10,409 bases of DNA from Bacteroidales bacterium (GTDB lineage: Bacteria; Bacteroidota; Bacteroidia; Bacteroidales; UBA932): NCBI GenBank assembly GCA_017555445.1, contig JAFZGK010000017.1:1-10409 (forward strand), written 5' to 3'. The notes below the pieces were generated by a model. That model had not been told where the DNA came from and made no database searches. It was given only the letters and a program-made list of their open reading frames with translations. Positions 1-6,012 of this stretch are shown piece after piece; the stretch's first letter is position 1; each line of letters begins with the position of its first letter. The position numbers and the translations under genes were made by a program.

Positions 1-57
1 ACATGGAAGAACTGGCGTAACTACCTTATGATCTTTGCAGAACAACTCTTTAAATAA
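1..57 (+). CDS. C-terminal tail of a secreted esterase (partial, 5' end outside window)
   Basis: Reading from base 1 in frame gives 18 residues ending ...AEQLFK followed by TAA at 55-57. The pattern TWKNWRNYL..FAEQLFK matches the end of the next gene (EWKVWRRDL..FAQRIFK), which directly follows its catalytic histidine. I infer that this is the last part of a paralogous alpha/beta-hydrolase esterase. The stop lies 8 bp before the next ATG, so the two are probably co-transcribed tandem paralogues. Too little is visible to judge its substrate or its catalytic residues. Confidence 0.75.
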   Translation, partial: TWKNWRNYLMIFAEQLFK

Positions 58-65
58 ATCCTACT

Positions 66-1253
66 ATGAAAACGATCTTAAAGAAAGCCGCTCTGCTTAT
101 TGCAGCCGGTACAATGGCTTGTGCAGGCCTTTTTGCTCAGGAAATGCACTCTCTTTCGTTCAGAAGGACTGTGAAATCGCCTGAAATCACCGAGCAGGGT
201 ATCACATTCAGATTCAATGCCCCTAAGGCAAGAAAGGTGCAGGTATCCGCTTCGTGGCTCGGTTATAACCCGGCAGGTACAGAAATGACTCAGGGTCAGG
301 ACGGTGTATGGAGCATTACTCTCCCTCTTCCTGCTCCAGAGCTTTATACATATAATTTCATCGTTGACGGTGTAACAATGCTTGATCCTGTCAATGTATT
401 CGTTCAGAGAGACGGTGCGAGATATATGAATGCAGTCCTCGTGGAGGGCGATTATGCTGACAATTACAAGGAATCAGACAAGCCGGGCAATCTCGAGCAG
501 GTATGGTATCATTCTGCAGAGAATGACATGACCCGCAGACTCTATGTCTACACTCCGTACGGTTATGAGCCGAAGAAGACAAAGGTGAAGTATCCTGTGC
601 TTTACCTCCTTCACGGTGGTGGCGGAGATGAGGATGCATGGTCAACTCTCGGCCGTACATGCCAGATTCTTGATAATCTCATCGCTGCAGGAAAGGCGAC
701 TCCTATGCTCGTCGTGATGCCTAATGGAAACCCTTCTCAGTATGCTGCGCAGACCCTCCAGATACCTGAAAACAAGAATACAAAGGAATACAGCTCAGGT
801 TTCGACAACTATTCATCACTGGTGGCAGATATCGTTCCTTTCATTGAAAGCCGTTACAACGTCATTGCCAACAAGAGCGGAAGAGCTGTTGCGGGTCTTT
901 CTATGGGTGGAGGACAGTCTTTCTACATCGGTTTCCGCAATGTGGACAAGTTCTCGGCAGTAGGAGTATTTGCTTCCGGTCTCATCGGTTCTACAGCTAT
1001 CGGTGGCCAGCCGTTCGATGCTGAGCAGCAGATTCCGGGTATGCTTTCACAGCCTGAGAAGTTCAACAAGTTCGACGTGATCTATCTTTCATGCGGCGAG
1101 CAGGACAACCGTATCGATGGAATGAAGGAATTCAAGGCTGTACTTGATTCGAAGGGCTACAAAGGTGTAGTATGGGAGCAGTGGCCAGGCGGACATGAGT
1201 GGAAGGTCTGGAGACGTGACCTCACTTCATTTGCACAGAGAATATTCAAATAA
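66..1253 (+). CDS. Secreted CE1-type esterase (feruloyl/acetyl-xylan or enterochelin esterase-like)
   Basis: This 395-residue protein is probably a carbohydrate esterase that removes acyl or feruloyl groups from plant polysaccharide in the periplasm or outside the cell. Residues 1-24 form a signal peptide (KK, hydrophobic stretch, cleavage near LFA|Q). Residues about 40-130 look like the E-set/CBM48-like immunoglobulin fold found at the N-terminus of these esterases. The alpha/beta-hydrolase domain fills about 150-395. It shows an oxyanion-loop HGGGGDEDAW (183-192), the nucleophile elbow GLSMGG (Ser279), an acid in CGEQD (Asp347) and GGHEW (His377), so the catalytic triad looks complete. It follows a paralogue by 8 bp and precedes a secreted phosphodiesterase by 2 bp, which suggests one operon for a phosphorylated or acylated substrate. 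The family also includes enterochelin-type esterases, so the true substrate is open. Fold and catalytic type are secure; substrate is not. Confidence 0.9.
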   Translation: MKTILKKAALLIAAGTMACAGLFAQEMHSLSFRRTVKSPEITEQGITFRFNAPKARKVQVSASWLGYNPAGTEMTQGQDGVWSITLPLPAPELYTYNFIVDGVTMLDPVNVFVQRDGARYMNAVLVEGDYADNYKESDKPGNLEQVWYHSAENDMTRRLYVYTPYGYEPKKTKVKYPVLYLLHGGGGDEDAWSTLGRTCQILDNLIAAGKATPMLVVMPNGNPSQYAAQTLQIPENKNTKEYSSGFDNYSSLVADIVPFIESRYNVIANKSGRAVAGLSMGGGQSFYIGFRNVDKFSAVGVFASGLIGSTAIGGQPFDAEQQIPGMLSQPEKFNKFDVIYLSCGEQDNRIDGMKEFKAVLDSKGYKGVVWEQWPGGHEWKVWRRDLTSFAQRIFK

Positions 1254-1255
1254 AT

Positions 1256-2305
1256 ATGAAAAAGGTAATTGCAATATTCTTGATGGCCATTCCTATTATG
1301 GCGGAGGCGCAGATTTCTAACGATGATGTGTTGAAATATGATCATTTCAACCAGTCTCAGTACAGAAATGAGATTTCCATTCCTGGATTTGACGGATTTC
1401 TGGCTCTCAAATGTGATTTTCATATACATACAGTCTTTTCTGACGGACTGGTATGGCCTTCGGTCCGCGTTCAGGAAGCATGGCAGGAAGGACTTGATGC
1501 AATTGCAATAACAGATCATATTGAATATCGTCCTTTCAGAGATATAGTGGTCTCGGATCATAACAAGTCCTTCTCCATCGCCAAGGAAGAAGGAGACAGA
1601 CTTGGATTCATTGTCATCAAAGGTGCTGAGATCACCCGCAGCAAGCCATTGGGTCATCTGAATGCCCTCTTCATTGAAGATGCAGATGCCTTGGATGTAG
1701 AGGACCCTCTAGATGCCATAGATATTGCCAGAAGGCAAGGTGGATATGTCATATGGAACCATCCGGGATGGCCTGACAACAAATCGACATTCTATCCAGT
1801 GCATGAACAGCTTGTCAAGGAAGGTAAGATAGATGCATATGAGGTCTACAACTATACGGAGACATATCCTTTGACATATGACTGGTATATGACCTATGAT
1901 ATCGCCCCTATGGCTAATACTGATATTCATGGAACAGTGACAATGGATTATGCGGAGGGCACCGACTGGCTTCGCCCGATGACTCTGGTGTTTGCAGAAG
2001 AAAGAAGTGAGGAGTCCATTAAGGAAGCTCTTCAGGCAAAGCGTACACTTGCGCTTTTCCGAGGAACTCTGGTGGGCAGTCGCGACTATCTTGAAAAACT
2101 CGTAAGAGCCTCGCTTAAGGTACGTGATCTTGGTACCAGAATGGAAGTGACCAATATTTCCGATATTACGTTTACCATGAAGCAGGGAGACAGCATCTAT
2201 GTGTTTCCGGCAGGAAAGACTGCAATGGTAAATGTTCCATCGGGAGAACTAACAGTCGAAAACTGTTTCTATGGACATGGTCAAAAACTGGAATTTATGT
2301 TTTAA
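1256..2305 (+). CDS. Secreted PHP-domain metal-dependent phosphoesterase (Sb-PDE-like)
   Basis: This 349-residue protein is a PHP-superfamily phosphoesterase, expected to hydrolyse phosphomono- or diesters with a cluster of metal ions. Residues 1-19 form a signal peptide (MKKVIAIFLMAIPIMAEAQ), so it acts in the periplasm or beyond, unlike cytoplasmic histidinol-phosphatases or polymerase PHP domains. Metal-ligand motifs appear in the expected order: FHIHT (His56, His58), FSDG (Asp63), ITDH (Asp87, His88), GAEIT (Glu125), NHPGW (His169) and NTDIH (Asp223, His225). About 60 residues at the C-terminus look like a small beta-rich domain. Bacteroidetes secreted PHP proteins of this size are often annotated as Sb-PDE family phosphodiesterases; I assign that from memory of the architecture. 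It begins 2 bp after the esterase stop, so translation is probably coupled, and a hairpin terminator follows 83 bp after the stop. The substrate is unknown. Confidence 0.87.
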   Translation: MKKVIAIFLMAIPIMAEAQISNDDVLKYDHFNQSQYRNEISIPGFDGFLALKCDFHIHTVFSDGLVWPSVRVQEAWQEGLDAIAITDHIEYRPFRDIVVSDHNKSFSIAKEEGDRLGFIVIKGAEITRSKPLGHLNALFIEDADALDVEDPLDAIDIARRQGGYVIWNHPGWPDNKSTFYPVHEQLVKEGKIDAYEVYNYTETYPLTYDWYMTYDIAPMANTDIHGTVTMDYAEGTDWLRPMTLVFAEERSEESIKEALQAKRTLALFRGTLVGSRDYLEKLVRASLKVRDLGTRMEVTNISDITFTMKQGDSIYVFPAGKTAMVNVPSGELTVENCFYGHGQKLEFMF

Positions 2306-2387
2306 CATATTTGTTACATGTTGATTCAGTGCACTGGAAGGCATGTTTTCACTGATTGTTCCAAAGAAAGGGAATAAATATCGGCAT

Positions 2388-2414
2388 AAAGCCACCGTTT
2401 TTTACGGTGGCTTT
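2388..2414 (+). terminator. Intrinsic terminator of the esterase-phosphodiesterase operon
   Basis: A perfect 11-bp inverted repeat (AAAGCCACCGT, 2388-2398, and its complement, 2404-2414) encloses a five-T loop. A T-rich stretch (CCTTATTTTG) follows, then a long AT-rich region. It lies 83 bp after the phosphodiesterase stop and before the next plus-strand unit. Confidence 0.85.
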
Positions 2415-2498
2415 CCTTATTTTGTAACAATTTTGTTTTTTTTAAAAATTTTAAGAAAAATATTTTTGTTAAATAATTTGATAATCAATTATAAAACA

Positions 2499-2548
2499 TA
2501 TATTTTGTGTCAATTTACGAGGTGGTATGCTAAAATTAACTATATTTG
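2499..2548 (+). promoter_or_regulatory. Candidate Bacteroidetes-type promoters for the sigma-factor operon
   Basis: The very AT-rich gap between the terminator and the small membrane gene holds two candidates. The better one is TATATTTG at 2541-2548, a full match to TAnnTTTG. Its -33 partner is poor (TTTA at 2514-2517, 23-bp spacing), and it would give a leader of only about 15 nt. The other is TATATTTT at 2499-2506, with TTTG at 2477-2480 and an 18-bp spacer. AT-rich DNA yields such matches by chance, so the choice is uncertain. Confidence 0.45.
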
Positions 2549-2569
2549 AGATATTAAATGACGTAAGCC

Positions 2570-2770
2570 ATGAATAACAAGTTTCTGAAGATATTCTATG
2601 CCGCCTTTATGGCTATAATTCTCGTGTGTGTGGTACTTCTTGCAGTCCAGGATATCCGCCTCGGTATAAACACGACAACTGACAAGCTCATCGTTGGAGT
2701 ATATGTTCTTCTAGTCCTATACGCAATCCGCCGCATCTACACGCTGGTAAAGGATCTTATGCAGAAATAA
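2570..2770 (+). CDS. Small two-helix inner-membrane protein, function unknown
   Basis: I do not recognise a named family. The 66-residue product begins with a short basic N-terminus (MNNKFLK). It has a hydrophobic helix at about 8-26 (AAFMAIILVCVVLLAV), a polar loop (QDIRLGINTTTDK), a second helix at about 39-53 (LIVGVYVLLVLYAI), and a basic tail (RRIYTLVKDLMQK). This predicts two membrane spans with both ends in the cytoplasm. It ends 10 bp before the ECF sigma factor, on the same strand and after a candidate promoter, so it is probably the first gene of that transcript. Being coding is supported by the clean hydrophobic/polar pattern, the tight spacing and the lack of any competing frame. 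A link to sigma-factor control is only a guess from position. Confidence 0.7.
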   Translation: MNNKFLKIFYAAFMAIILVCVVLLAVQDIRLGINTTTDKLIVGVYVLLVLYAIRRIYTLVKDLMQK

Positions 2771-2780
2771 TACGGCATTC

Positions 2781-3281
2781 ATGGACGATCTTTTCAGATA
2801 TAACTACAGACCGCTCTGCATCTATGCCCTGCACTATCTTGGTGACCCTGTTGTGGTCGAGGATATCGTGCAGGACTGCTTTGCTGTATTGTGGGAGAAG
2901 ATCAGCGCAGGGGCTGAGGTGTCCAACAGACGTTCATATCTTTATATGATGGTACGCAACCGTTGCCTGGACCATCTTCGCAAGACAGGCATCAAGACCG
3001 AGGAACTCAAACCGTACGACACTTATGGAATCATTGATGATGACGATGCGCAACATCGTTCTCAGATAGAGGCCCGCCTTTGGACTGCAATCGACTCATT
3101 GCCGGATAAGTGCCGTGAGATATTCCTGATGAGCAAAAGAGACGGACTCAAGTATGAGGAAATAGCCCTGGAGCTCGGAATTTCTGAAAATACAGTCCGT
3201 AATCAGGTCAGCAAAGCACTCAAGATATTGAAGGAAGGTGCTCAGAAGATGATTTCTTTCCTTTTTTCATTTTTCTGCTGA
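2781..3281 (+). CDS. ECF-type RNA polymerase sigma factor (FecI-like, Bacteroidetes group)
   Basis: This 166-residue protein is an extracytoplasmic-function sigma factor that would direct RNA polymerase to a dedicated promoter set. Region 2 spans about 4-70: FRYNYRPLCIYALHYLGD, the core-binding EDIVQDCFAVLWEK (27-40), and the -10-contact stretch YLYMMVRNRCLDHLRK (53-68). Region 4 spans about 99-150, with DSLPDKCREIFLMSKRDGLKYEEIA leading into the helix-turn-helix LGISENTVRNQVSKALKIL. The N-terminus is a few residues shorter than usual, but the frame upstream is open only from 2751 and has no other ATG, so 2781 is the start. The C-terminus has a hydrophobic end (MISFLFSFFC), common in Bacteroidetes ECF factors paired with anti-sigma proteins. 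The anti-sigma gene follows after 58 bp. Confidence 0.93.
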   Translation: MDDLFRYNYRPLCIYALHYLGDPVVVEDIVQDCFAVLWEKISAGAEVSNRRSYLYMMVRNRCLDHLRKTGIKTEELKPYDTYGIIDDDDAQHRSQIEARLWTAIDSLPDKCREIFLMSKRDGLKYEEIALELGISENTVRNQVSKALKILKEGAQKMISFLFSFFC

Positions 3282-3307
3282 AACAGATAGTATTTTTTCA
3301 CAAGAAA

Positions 3308-3324
3308 TCCGTCTTATTGACGGA
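3308..3324 (+). other. Small hairpin between the sigma and anti-sigma genes
   Basis: TCCGTC (3308-3313) and GACGGA (3319-3324) pair over a five-base loop TTATT, 15 bp before the anti-sigma ATG. No T tract follows directly, so it is not a terminator. It might tune translation or mRNA stability between the two genes. A 6-bp stem can also arise by chance. Confidence 0.35.
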
Positions 3325-3339
3325 ACAAGAACATGAATT

Positions 3340-4158
3340 ATGTCAGACTTTGACGACAGACATCTCGAATTTGTGACCCGGCATTATAAGGAGGGTCAGT
3401 TCGATACGCAGAAGGCTATCGAACGCTTCAATGCCGCTCATCCCAAGACGGCAAAAATACGTCATATAAATTGGGTGCGCTTCTCAGGAGCAGCTGCGAC
3501 GGTTGCTGTTGTTGCAGGACTTTTCTTTTTTCTGAGAGGTCAGCAGGAATCATGGACAGAACTTGTGGCTCTTTCATCAACAAGTACTTATCTTCTGCCG
3601 GACAGCACTTCTGTCACGCTTTTCAAAGGATCTACACTACGTTATAAGGATTTTGAAGATGATTCAAGAAAGGTGGAAATGACAGGAAAGGTGTGGTTTG
3701 ATGTTGCAAGGGACGAGATCAGGCCTTTCGAGGTTTCTACAGAGCATGCTTTTGTCAGAGTTTTGGGAACGGAATTCCAGGTTGATGCAACGGTAACTTC
3801 AGGTAAGGCCGTCAAGGTGTATGTTGAGGAAGGAAAGGTTCTTTTTGGCAGAAATGGTGATAAGGAAGGAGTCATCCTTACAGAAGGAATGGGAGCTCTG
3901 CTTCCGGTCGGTATAGGAGACCCTGTGGTAAGTGAGAAAGGGGACAGCAACGAAGTGGCATGGAAGCGCGGAACCTTCATTTTCGAAAATACACCTTTGA
4001 AGGATGTGCTGACAACTCTTTCAAAATATTATAAGGTCTCGTTTGTTGCGGAAGACCTAAGTAAAAAGCTTAGCGGAGAGTTCAGTACAGAAGATGTGGA
4101 CCTTATCATCGAGTTAATAGAGTCAGCACTTGATGTGAATATCCTCAAGTTGGATTAA
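3340..4158 (+). CDS. FecR-family anti-sigma factor (single-pass membrane protein)
   Basis: This 272-residue protein is the likely partner of the ECF sigma factor: it would hold sigma at the membrane and pass on an outer-membrane or periplasmic signal. Residues 1-45 form a short cytoplasmic sigma-binding segment. A single membrane helix lies at about 48-66 (FSGAAATVAVVAGLFFFL). The periplasmic FecR domain covers about 75-170, with the typical LLPDSTSVTLFKGSTLRY and KVWFDVARD...PFEVST...VRVLGTEFQV stretches. A DUF4974-like tail occupies about 210-272 (FIFENTPLKDVLTTLSKYYKVSF); in receptor-linked systems it is thought to contact the TonB-receptor signalling domain. At 272 residues it is shorter than many FecR proteins (about 320-400), mainly because of the small cytoplasmic part. 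No SusC/TonB receptor follows; instead there is a terminator and a convergent gene. Confidence 0.93.
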   Translation: MSDFDDRHLEFVTRHYKEGQFDTQKAIERFNAAHPKTAKIRHINWVRFSGAAATVAVVAGLFFFLRGQQESWTELVALSSTSTYLLPDSTSVTLFKGSTLRYKDFEDDSRKVEMTGKVWFDVARDEIRPFEVSTEHAFVRVLGTEFQVDATVTSGKAVKVYVEEGKVLFGRNGDKEGVILTEGMGALLPVGIGDPVVSEKGDSNEVAWKRGTFIFENTPLKDVLTTLSKYYKVSFVAEDLSKKLSGEFSTEDVDLIIELIESALDVNILKLD

Positions 4159-4181
4159 TGATATGATACATAAACAAAAAA

Positions 4182-4204
4182 GCTCGGATCAATGCGATCC
4201 GAGC
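4182..4204. terminator. Bidirectional terminator between convergent genes
   Basis: A perfect 9-bp inverted repeat (GCTCGGATC, 4182-4190, and GATCCGAGC, 4196-4204) has a 5-base loop. Read on the minus strand, the stem is followed by a run of six T (complement of AAAAAA at 4176-4181) and more T-rich sequence, a strong terminator for the lipoprotein gene ending at 4230. Read on the plus strand it is followed by CTTTCGTT, weaker but usable for the anti-sigma gene ending at 4158. Confidence 0.85.
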
Positions 4205-4229
4205 CTTTCGTTATATATAAGGTATTGAA

Positions 4230-5864
4230 TTATCTGTACTGAGCGAACTCGATATCCTTAGCAGCGCGAGCAGCGAGTGCCTCGTCCTTGCTTGCAGCCT
4301 CGAGGTTAGCCTTTACAGCGTCAGCGTTGCCCTGACGAGCAGCAGCGATAGCCTTGATGTAAGAAGCTGTAGCGCACTTGCAAGTTGTGTTGGCAGCAGC
4401 AGCGAGGTCACCGTTAAGGAGAGCTACGAGTGCTACGTTGCAACCCTTCTGGCCTGCGAGCTTAGCAGCAGCAGCCTTGTAGTCACCGTTGAGAACGTCG
4501 ATAACTGCGAGGTTAGCCTTTGCAGAAGCGTTGTTAGCAGCCTTGAAGTAGTTAGCAGCCTCAGCGTTGTTACCCTCACGGAGAGCTACAACACCCATTG
4601 CGTTGTTCCAGTCAGCGTCCTTAGCGCACTTAGCGAGAGCAGCCTTAGCCTCAGCAAGCTTACCATCCTGGATGTAAACAACTGCGAGGTTGTACTGACC
4701 GTTAGCGCTGTTGAACTTCTCAACTGCCTTCTTGTAGAGAGCGATCTTACCAGCAGCATCATTTACGAGAGTAGCAGCGCGGAGGAGAGCAGTCTCGTCG
4801 AGAACGTCGATATTCTCGTCAACGAGCTTGAGGAGCTCCTCGCTTGTGTAGTTCTTGAACTCTACGTTAGCGATGAATCTTGCACGACGAAGCTCAGGAA
4901 GAACCTCCTTAGCAAGAGTAGTATAAACTGCAGACATGTTCTTGATCTCCTTCTCACGAACAGCAGGATCGCTGTACATAGAAAGAACGCGGATGATGAG
5001 ATCCTTGTCCTCAAGGTCAGAAGCAGCTACGAGTGTCTGGAAGCCTTCCCAGTCCTCACCTACGCTTGTAACGTTTACTGGACCGTCAACCGGATGCTTC
5101 TTGGTAACCTTTGCGAATGCCTTCTCTGCTGACTTAGAACGGTTGTCAGAAAGCTTGTTGTTCTGATCCTCCTTTCCGTCTGGTGAAGCATAAGCAACAA
5201 CGTCAGTACCAACGAGAGTCTTGCGCTCGTTAGCCTTGATCTCATCGAGAGCAGCCTGGAAGTCCTTGATAGACTGTGAAGTAAGCTGGTTGTTTCTTAC
5301 AGTTGAGCTGTTGATTGTGTAAAGGATCTGGCCCTCAGCAGTCTGCTTGATGATCTCCTGGTAGTTGTCAGCCTTGAAATCAAGAGCGCCGTCCTTGCAA
5401 ACGAGCATGTAAGTAGTGTTAGCACCATCAGCAACCTTCTTTGCAGGCATGTCAATGCTCTTTGACTTGTGCTTGATCACGCCACGGAGCTCGAGGTAGC
5501 TCTTCTCCATGCCTGGTGCATAGTGGAAGTGTACTTTCTTTGTAACTGTTGTACCTGCGTTAGGAATAACCTCATAGTTGTCCTTTACGCTCTCACCCTG
5601 GAATACGAATGGCTCCATAGCAGCCTCGCCACCTTCATAAACGATTACTGGAGTAACCTCGAGGATAGCCTTCTTGTGGAAGTATCCGTCTGGATAAGTA
5701 ACAGAAACTGTAGCGTCGATGTTACCTGCTACAACTTCAAGAACAGCAGGCTCGCACTTTACAGTCACGTTCTCTGCCATCTCTGCCATCTTCTCAGGTG
5801 AGCTACATGCAGCTGCAGCGATTCCGAGGATAGCAACAGATAAGAATTTGATTCCTTTTCTCAT
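4230..5864 (-). CDS. OmpA-like domain / TPR-repeat lipoprotein
   Basis: This 544-residue protein is probably an abundant envelope lipoprotein; I do not know a named orthologue. The signal peptide ends in a lipobox-like IAAAAC, giving a lipidated Cys20. Residues about 32-145 look beta-rich. An OmpA-C-like peptidoglycan-binding region spans about 178-300, with INSSTVRNNQ near its start and YASPDGKEDQNNKLSDNR (225-242), where the Asp, Asn, LS and Arg resemble the diaminopimelate-binding set. From about 350 to 544 it becomes alanine-rich helical repeats of TPR type (YNLAVVYIQDGKLAEAKAAL; NAMGVVALREGNNAEAANYF). Cysteines lie at 413, 475, 495 and 497, including a TCKC pair. Codon use is unusually uniform (GAG, AAG, AAC, GCT/GCA), like secG here and typical of highly expressed genes. 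It is monocistronic, with its own promoter and terminator. A role tethering the outer membrane to peptidoglycan is inferred. Confidence 0.88.
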   Translation of the reverse strand: MRKGIKFLSVAILGIAAAACSSPEKMAEMAENVTVKCEPAVLEVVAGNIDATVSVTYPDGYFHKKAILEVTPVIVYEGGEAAMEPFVFQGESVKDNYEVIPNAGTTVTKKVHFHYAPGMEKSYLELRGVIKHKSKSIDMPAKKVADGANTTYMLVCKDGALDFKADNYQEIIKQTAEGQILYTINSSTVRNNQLTSQSIKDFQAALDEIKANERKTLVGTDVVAYASPDGKEDQNNKLSDNRSKSAEKAFAKVTKKHPVDGPVNVTSVGEDWEGFQTLVAASDLEDKDLIIRVLSMYSDPAVREKEIKNMSAVYTTLAKEVLPELRRARFIANVEFKNYTSEELLKLVDENIDVLDETALLRAATLVNDAAGKIALYKKAVEKFNSANGQYNLAVVYIQDGKLAEAKAALAKCAKDADWNNAMGVVALREGNNAEAANYFKAANNASAKANLAVIDVLNGDYKAAAAKLAGQKGCNVALVALLNGDLAAAANTTCKCATASYIKAIAAARQGNADAVKANLEAASKDEALAARAAKDIEFAQYR

Positions 5865-5936
5865 GTTTTCTATAAAATTAAATGGTTTGTATTCAATCCC
5901 TAAATGCAGTCATTCACATGAAGGCATATCAAAGCG

Positions 5937-5967
5937 CAAAGATAATCATATTTTCGAATTTTTTAAA
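5937..5967 (-). promoter_or_regulatory. Promoter for the OmpA/TPR lipoprotein gene
   Basis: On the minus strand TATCTTTG (plus-strand CAAAGATA, 5937-5944) fully matches the Bacteroidetes -7 element TAnnTTTG. It is preceded, at a 19-bp spacing, by TTTA (plus-strand TAAA, 5964-5967), three of four bases of the -33 TTTG. Transcription would start near 5930, giving a leader of about 65 nt before the ATG at 5864. Confidence 0.65.
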
Positions 5968-5997
5968 TTGTAGGCTGTGTTTTTTAAAGTGTTTTCG

Positions 5998-6005
5998 TAA
6001 CTTTG
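5998..6005 (+). promoter_or_regulatory. -7 promoter element directly before the AAA+ activator gene
   Basis: TAACTTTG fully matches TAnnTTTG and ends 7 bp before the ATG at 6013. No good -33 TTTG is present; TGTG at 5976-5979 (18-bp spacer) is the nearest candidate. If used, transcription would begin at or within a few bases of the start codon. Confidence 0.5.
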
Positions 6006-6012
6006 TGCCGTT

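Noticed and set aside
1157..1657. Minus-strand frame of 166 codons across the esterase/phosphodiesterase junction
   Set aside because: It is antisense to two genes with clear catalytic motifs and shows no recognisable domain.
2343..2549. Open frame of 68 codons on the plus strand
   Set aside because: It runs through the 2388-2414 terminator hairpin and AT-rich promoter DNA, and its residue mix (many F, I, L, K, Y, N) is what AT-rich noise gives.
2415..2569. Possible small RNA in the AT-rich gap before the sigma operon
   Set aside because: No second hairpin or terminator was seen in the gap; only promoter-like matches, which AT-rich DNA gives easily.
4936..5973. Plus-strand frames opposite the lipoprotein gene
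   Set aside because: They are shadows of a gene with very regular codon use; the minus frame has signal peptide, OmpA-like motif and TPR pattern.
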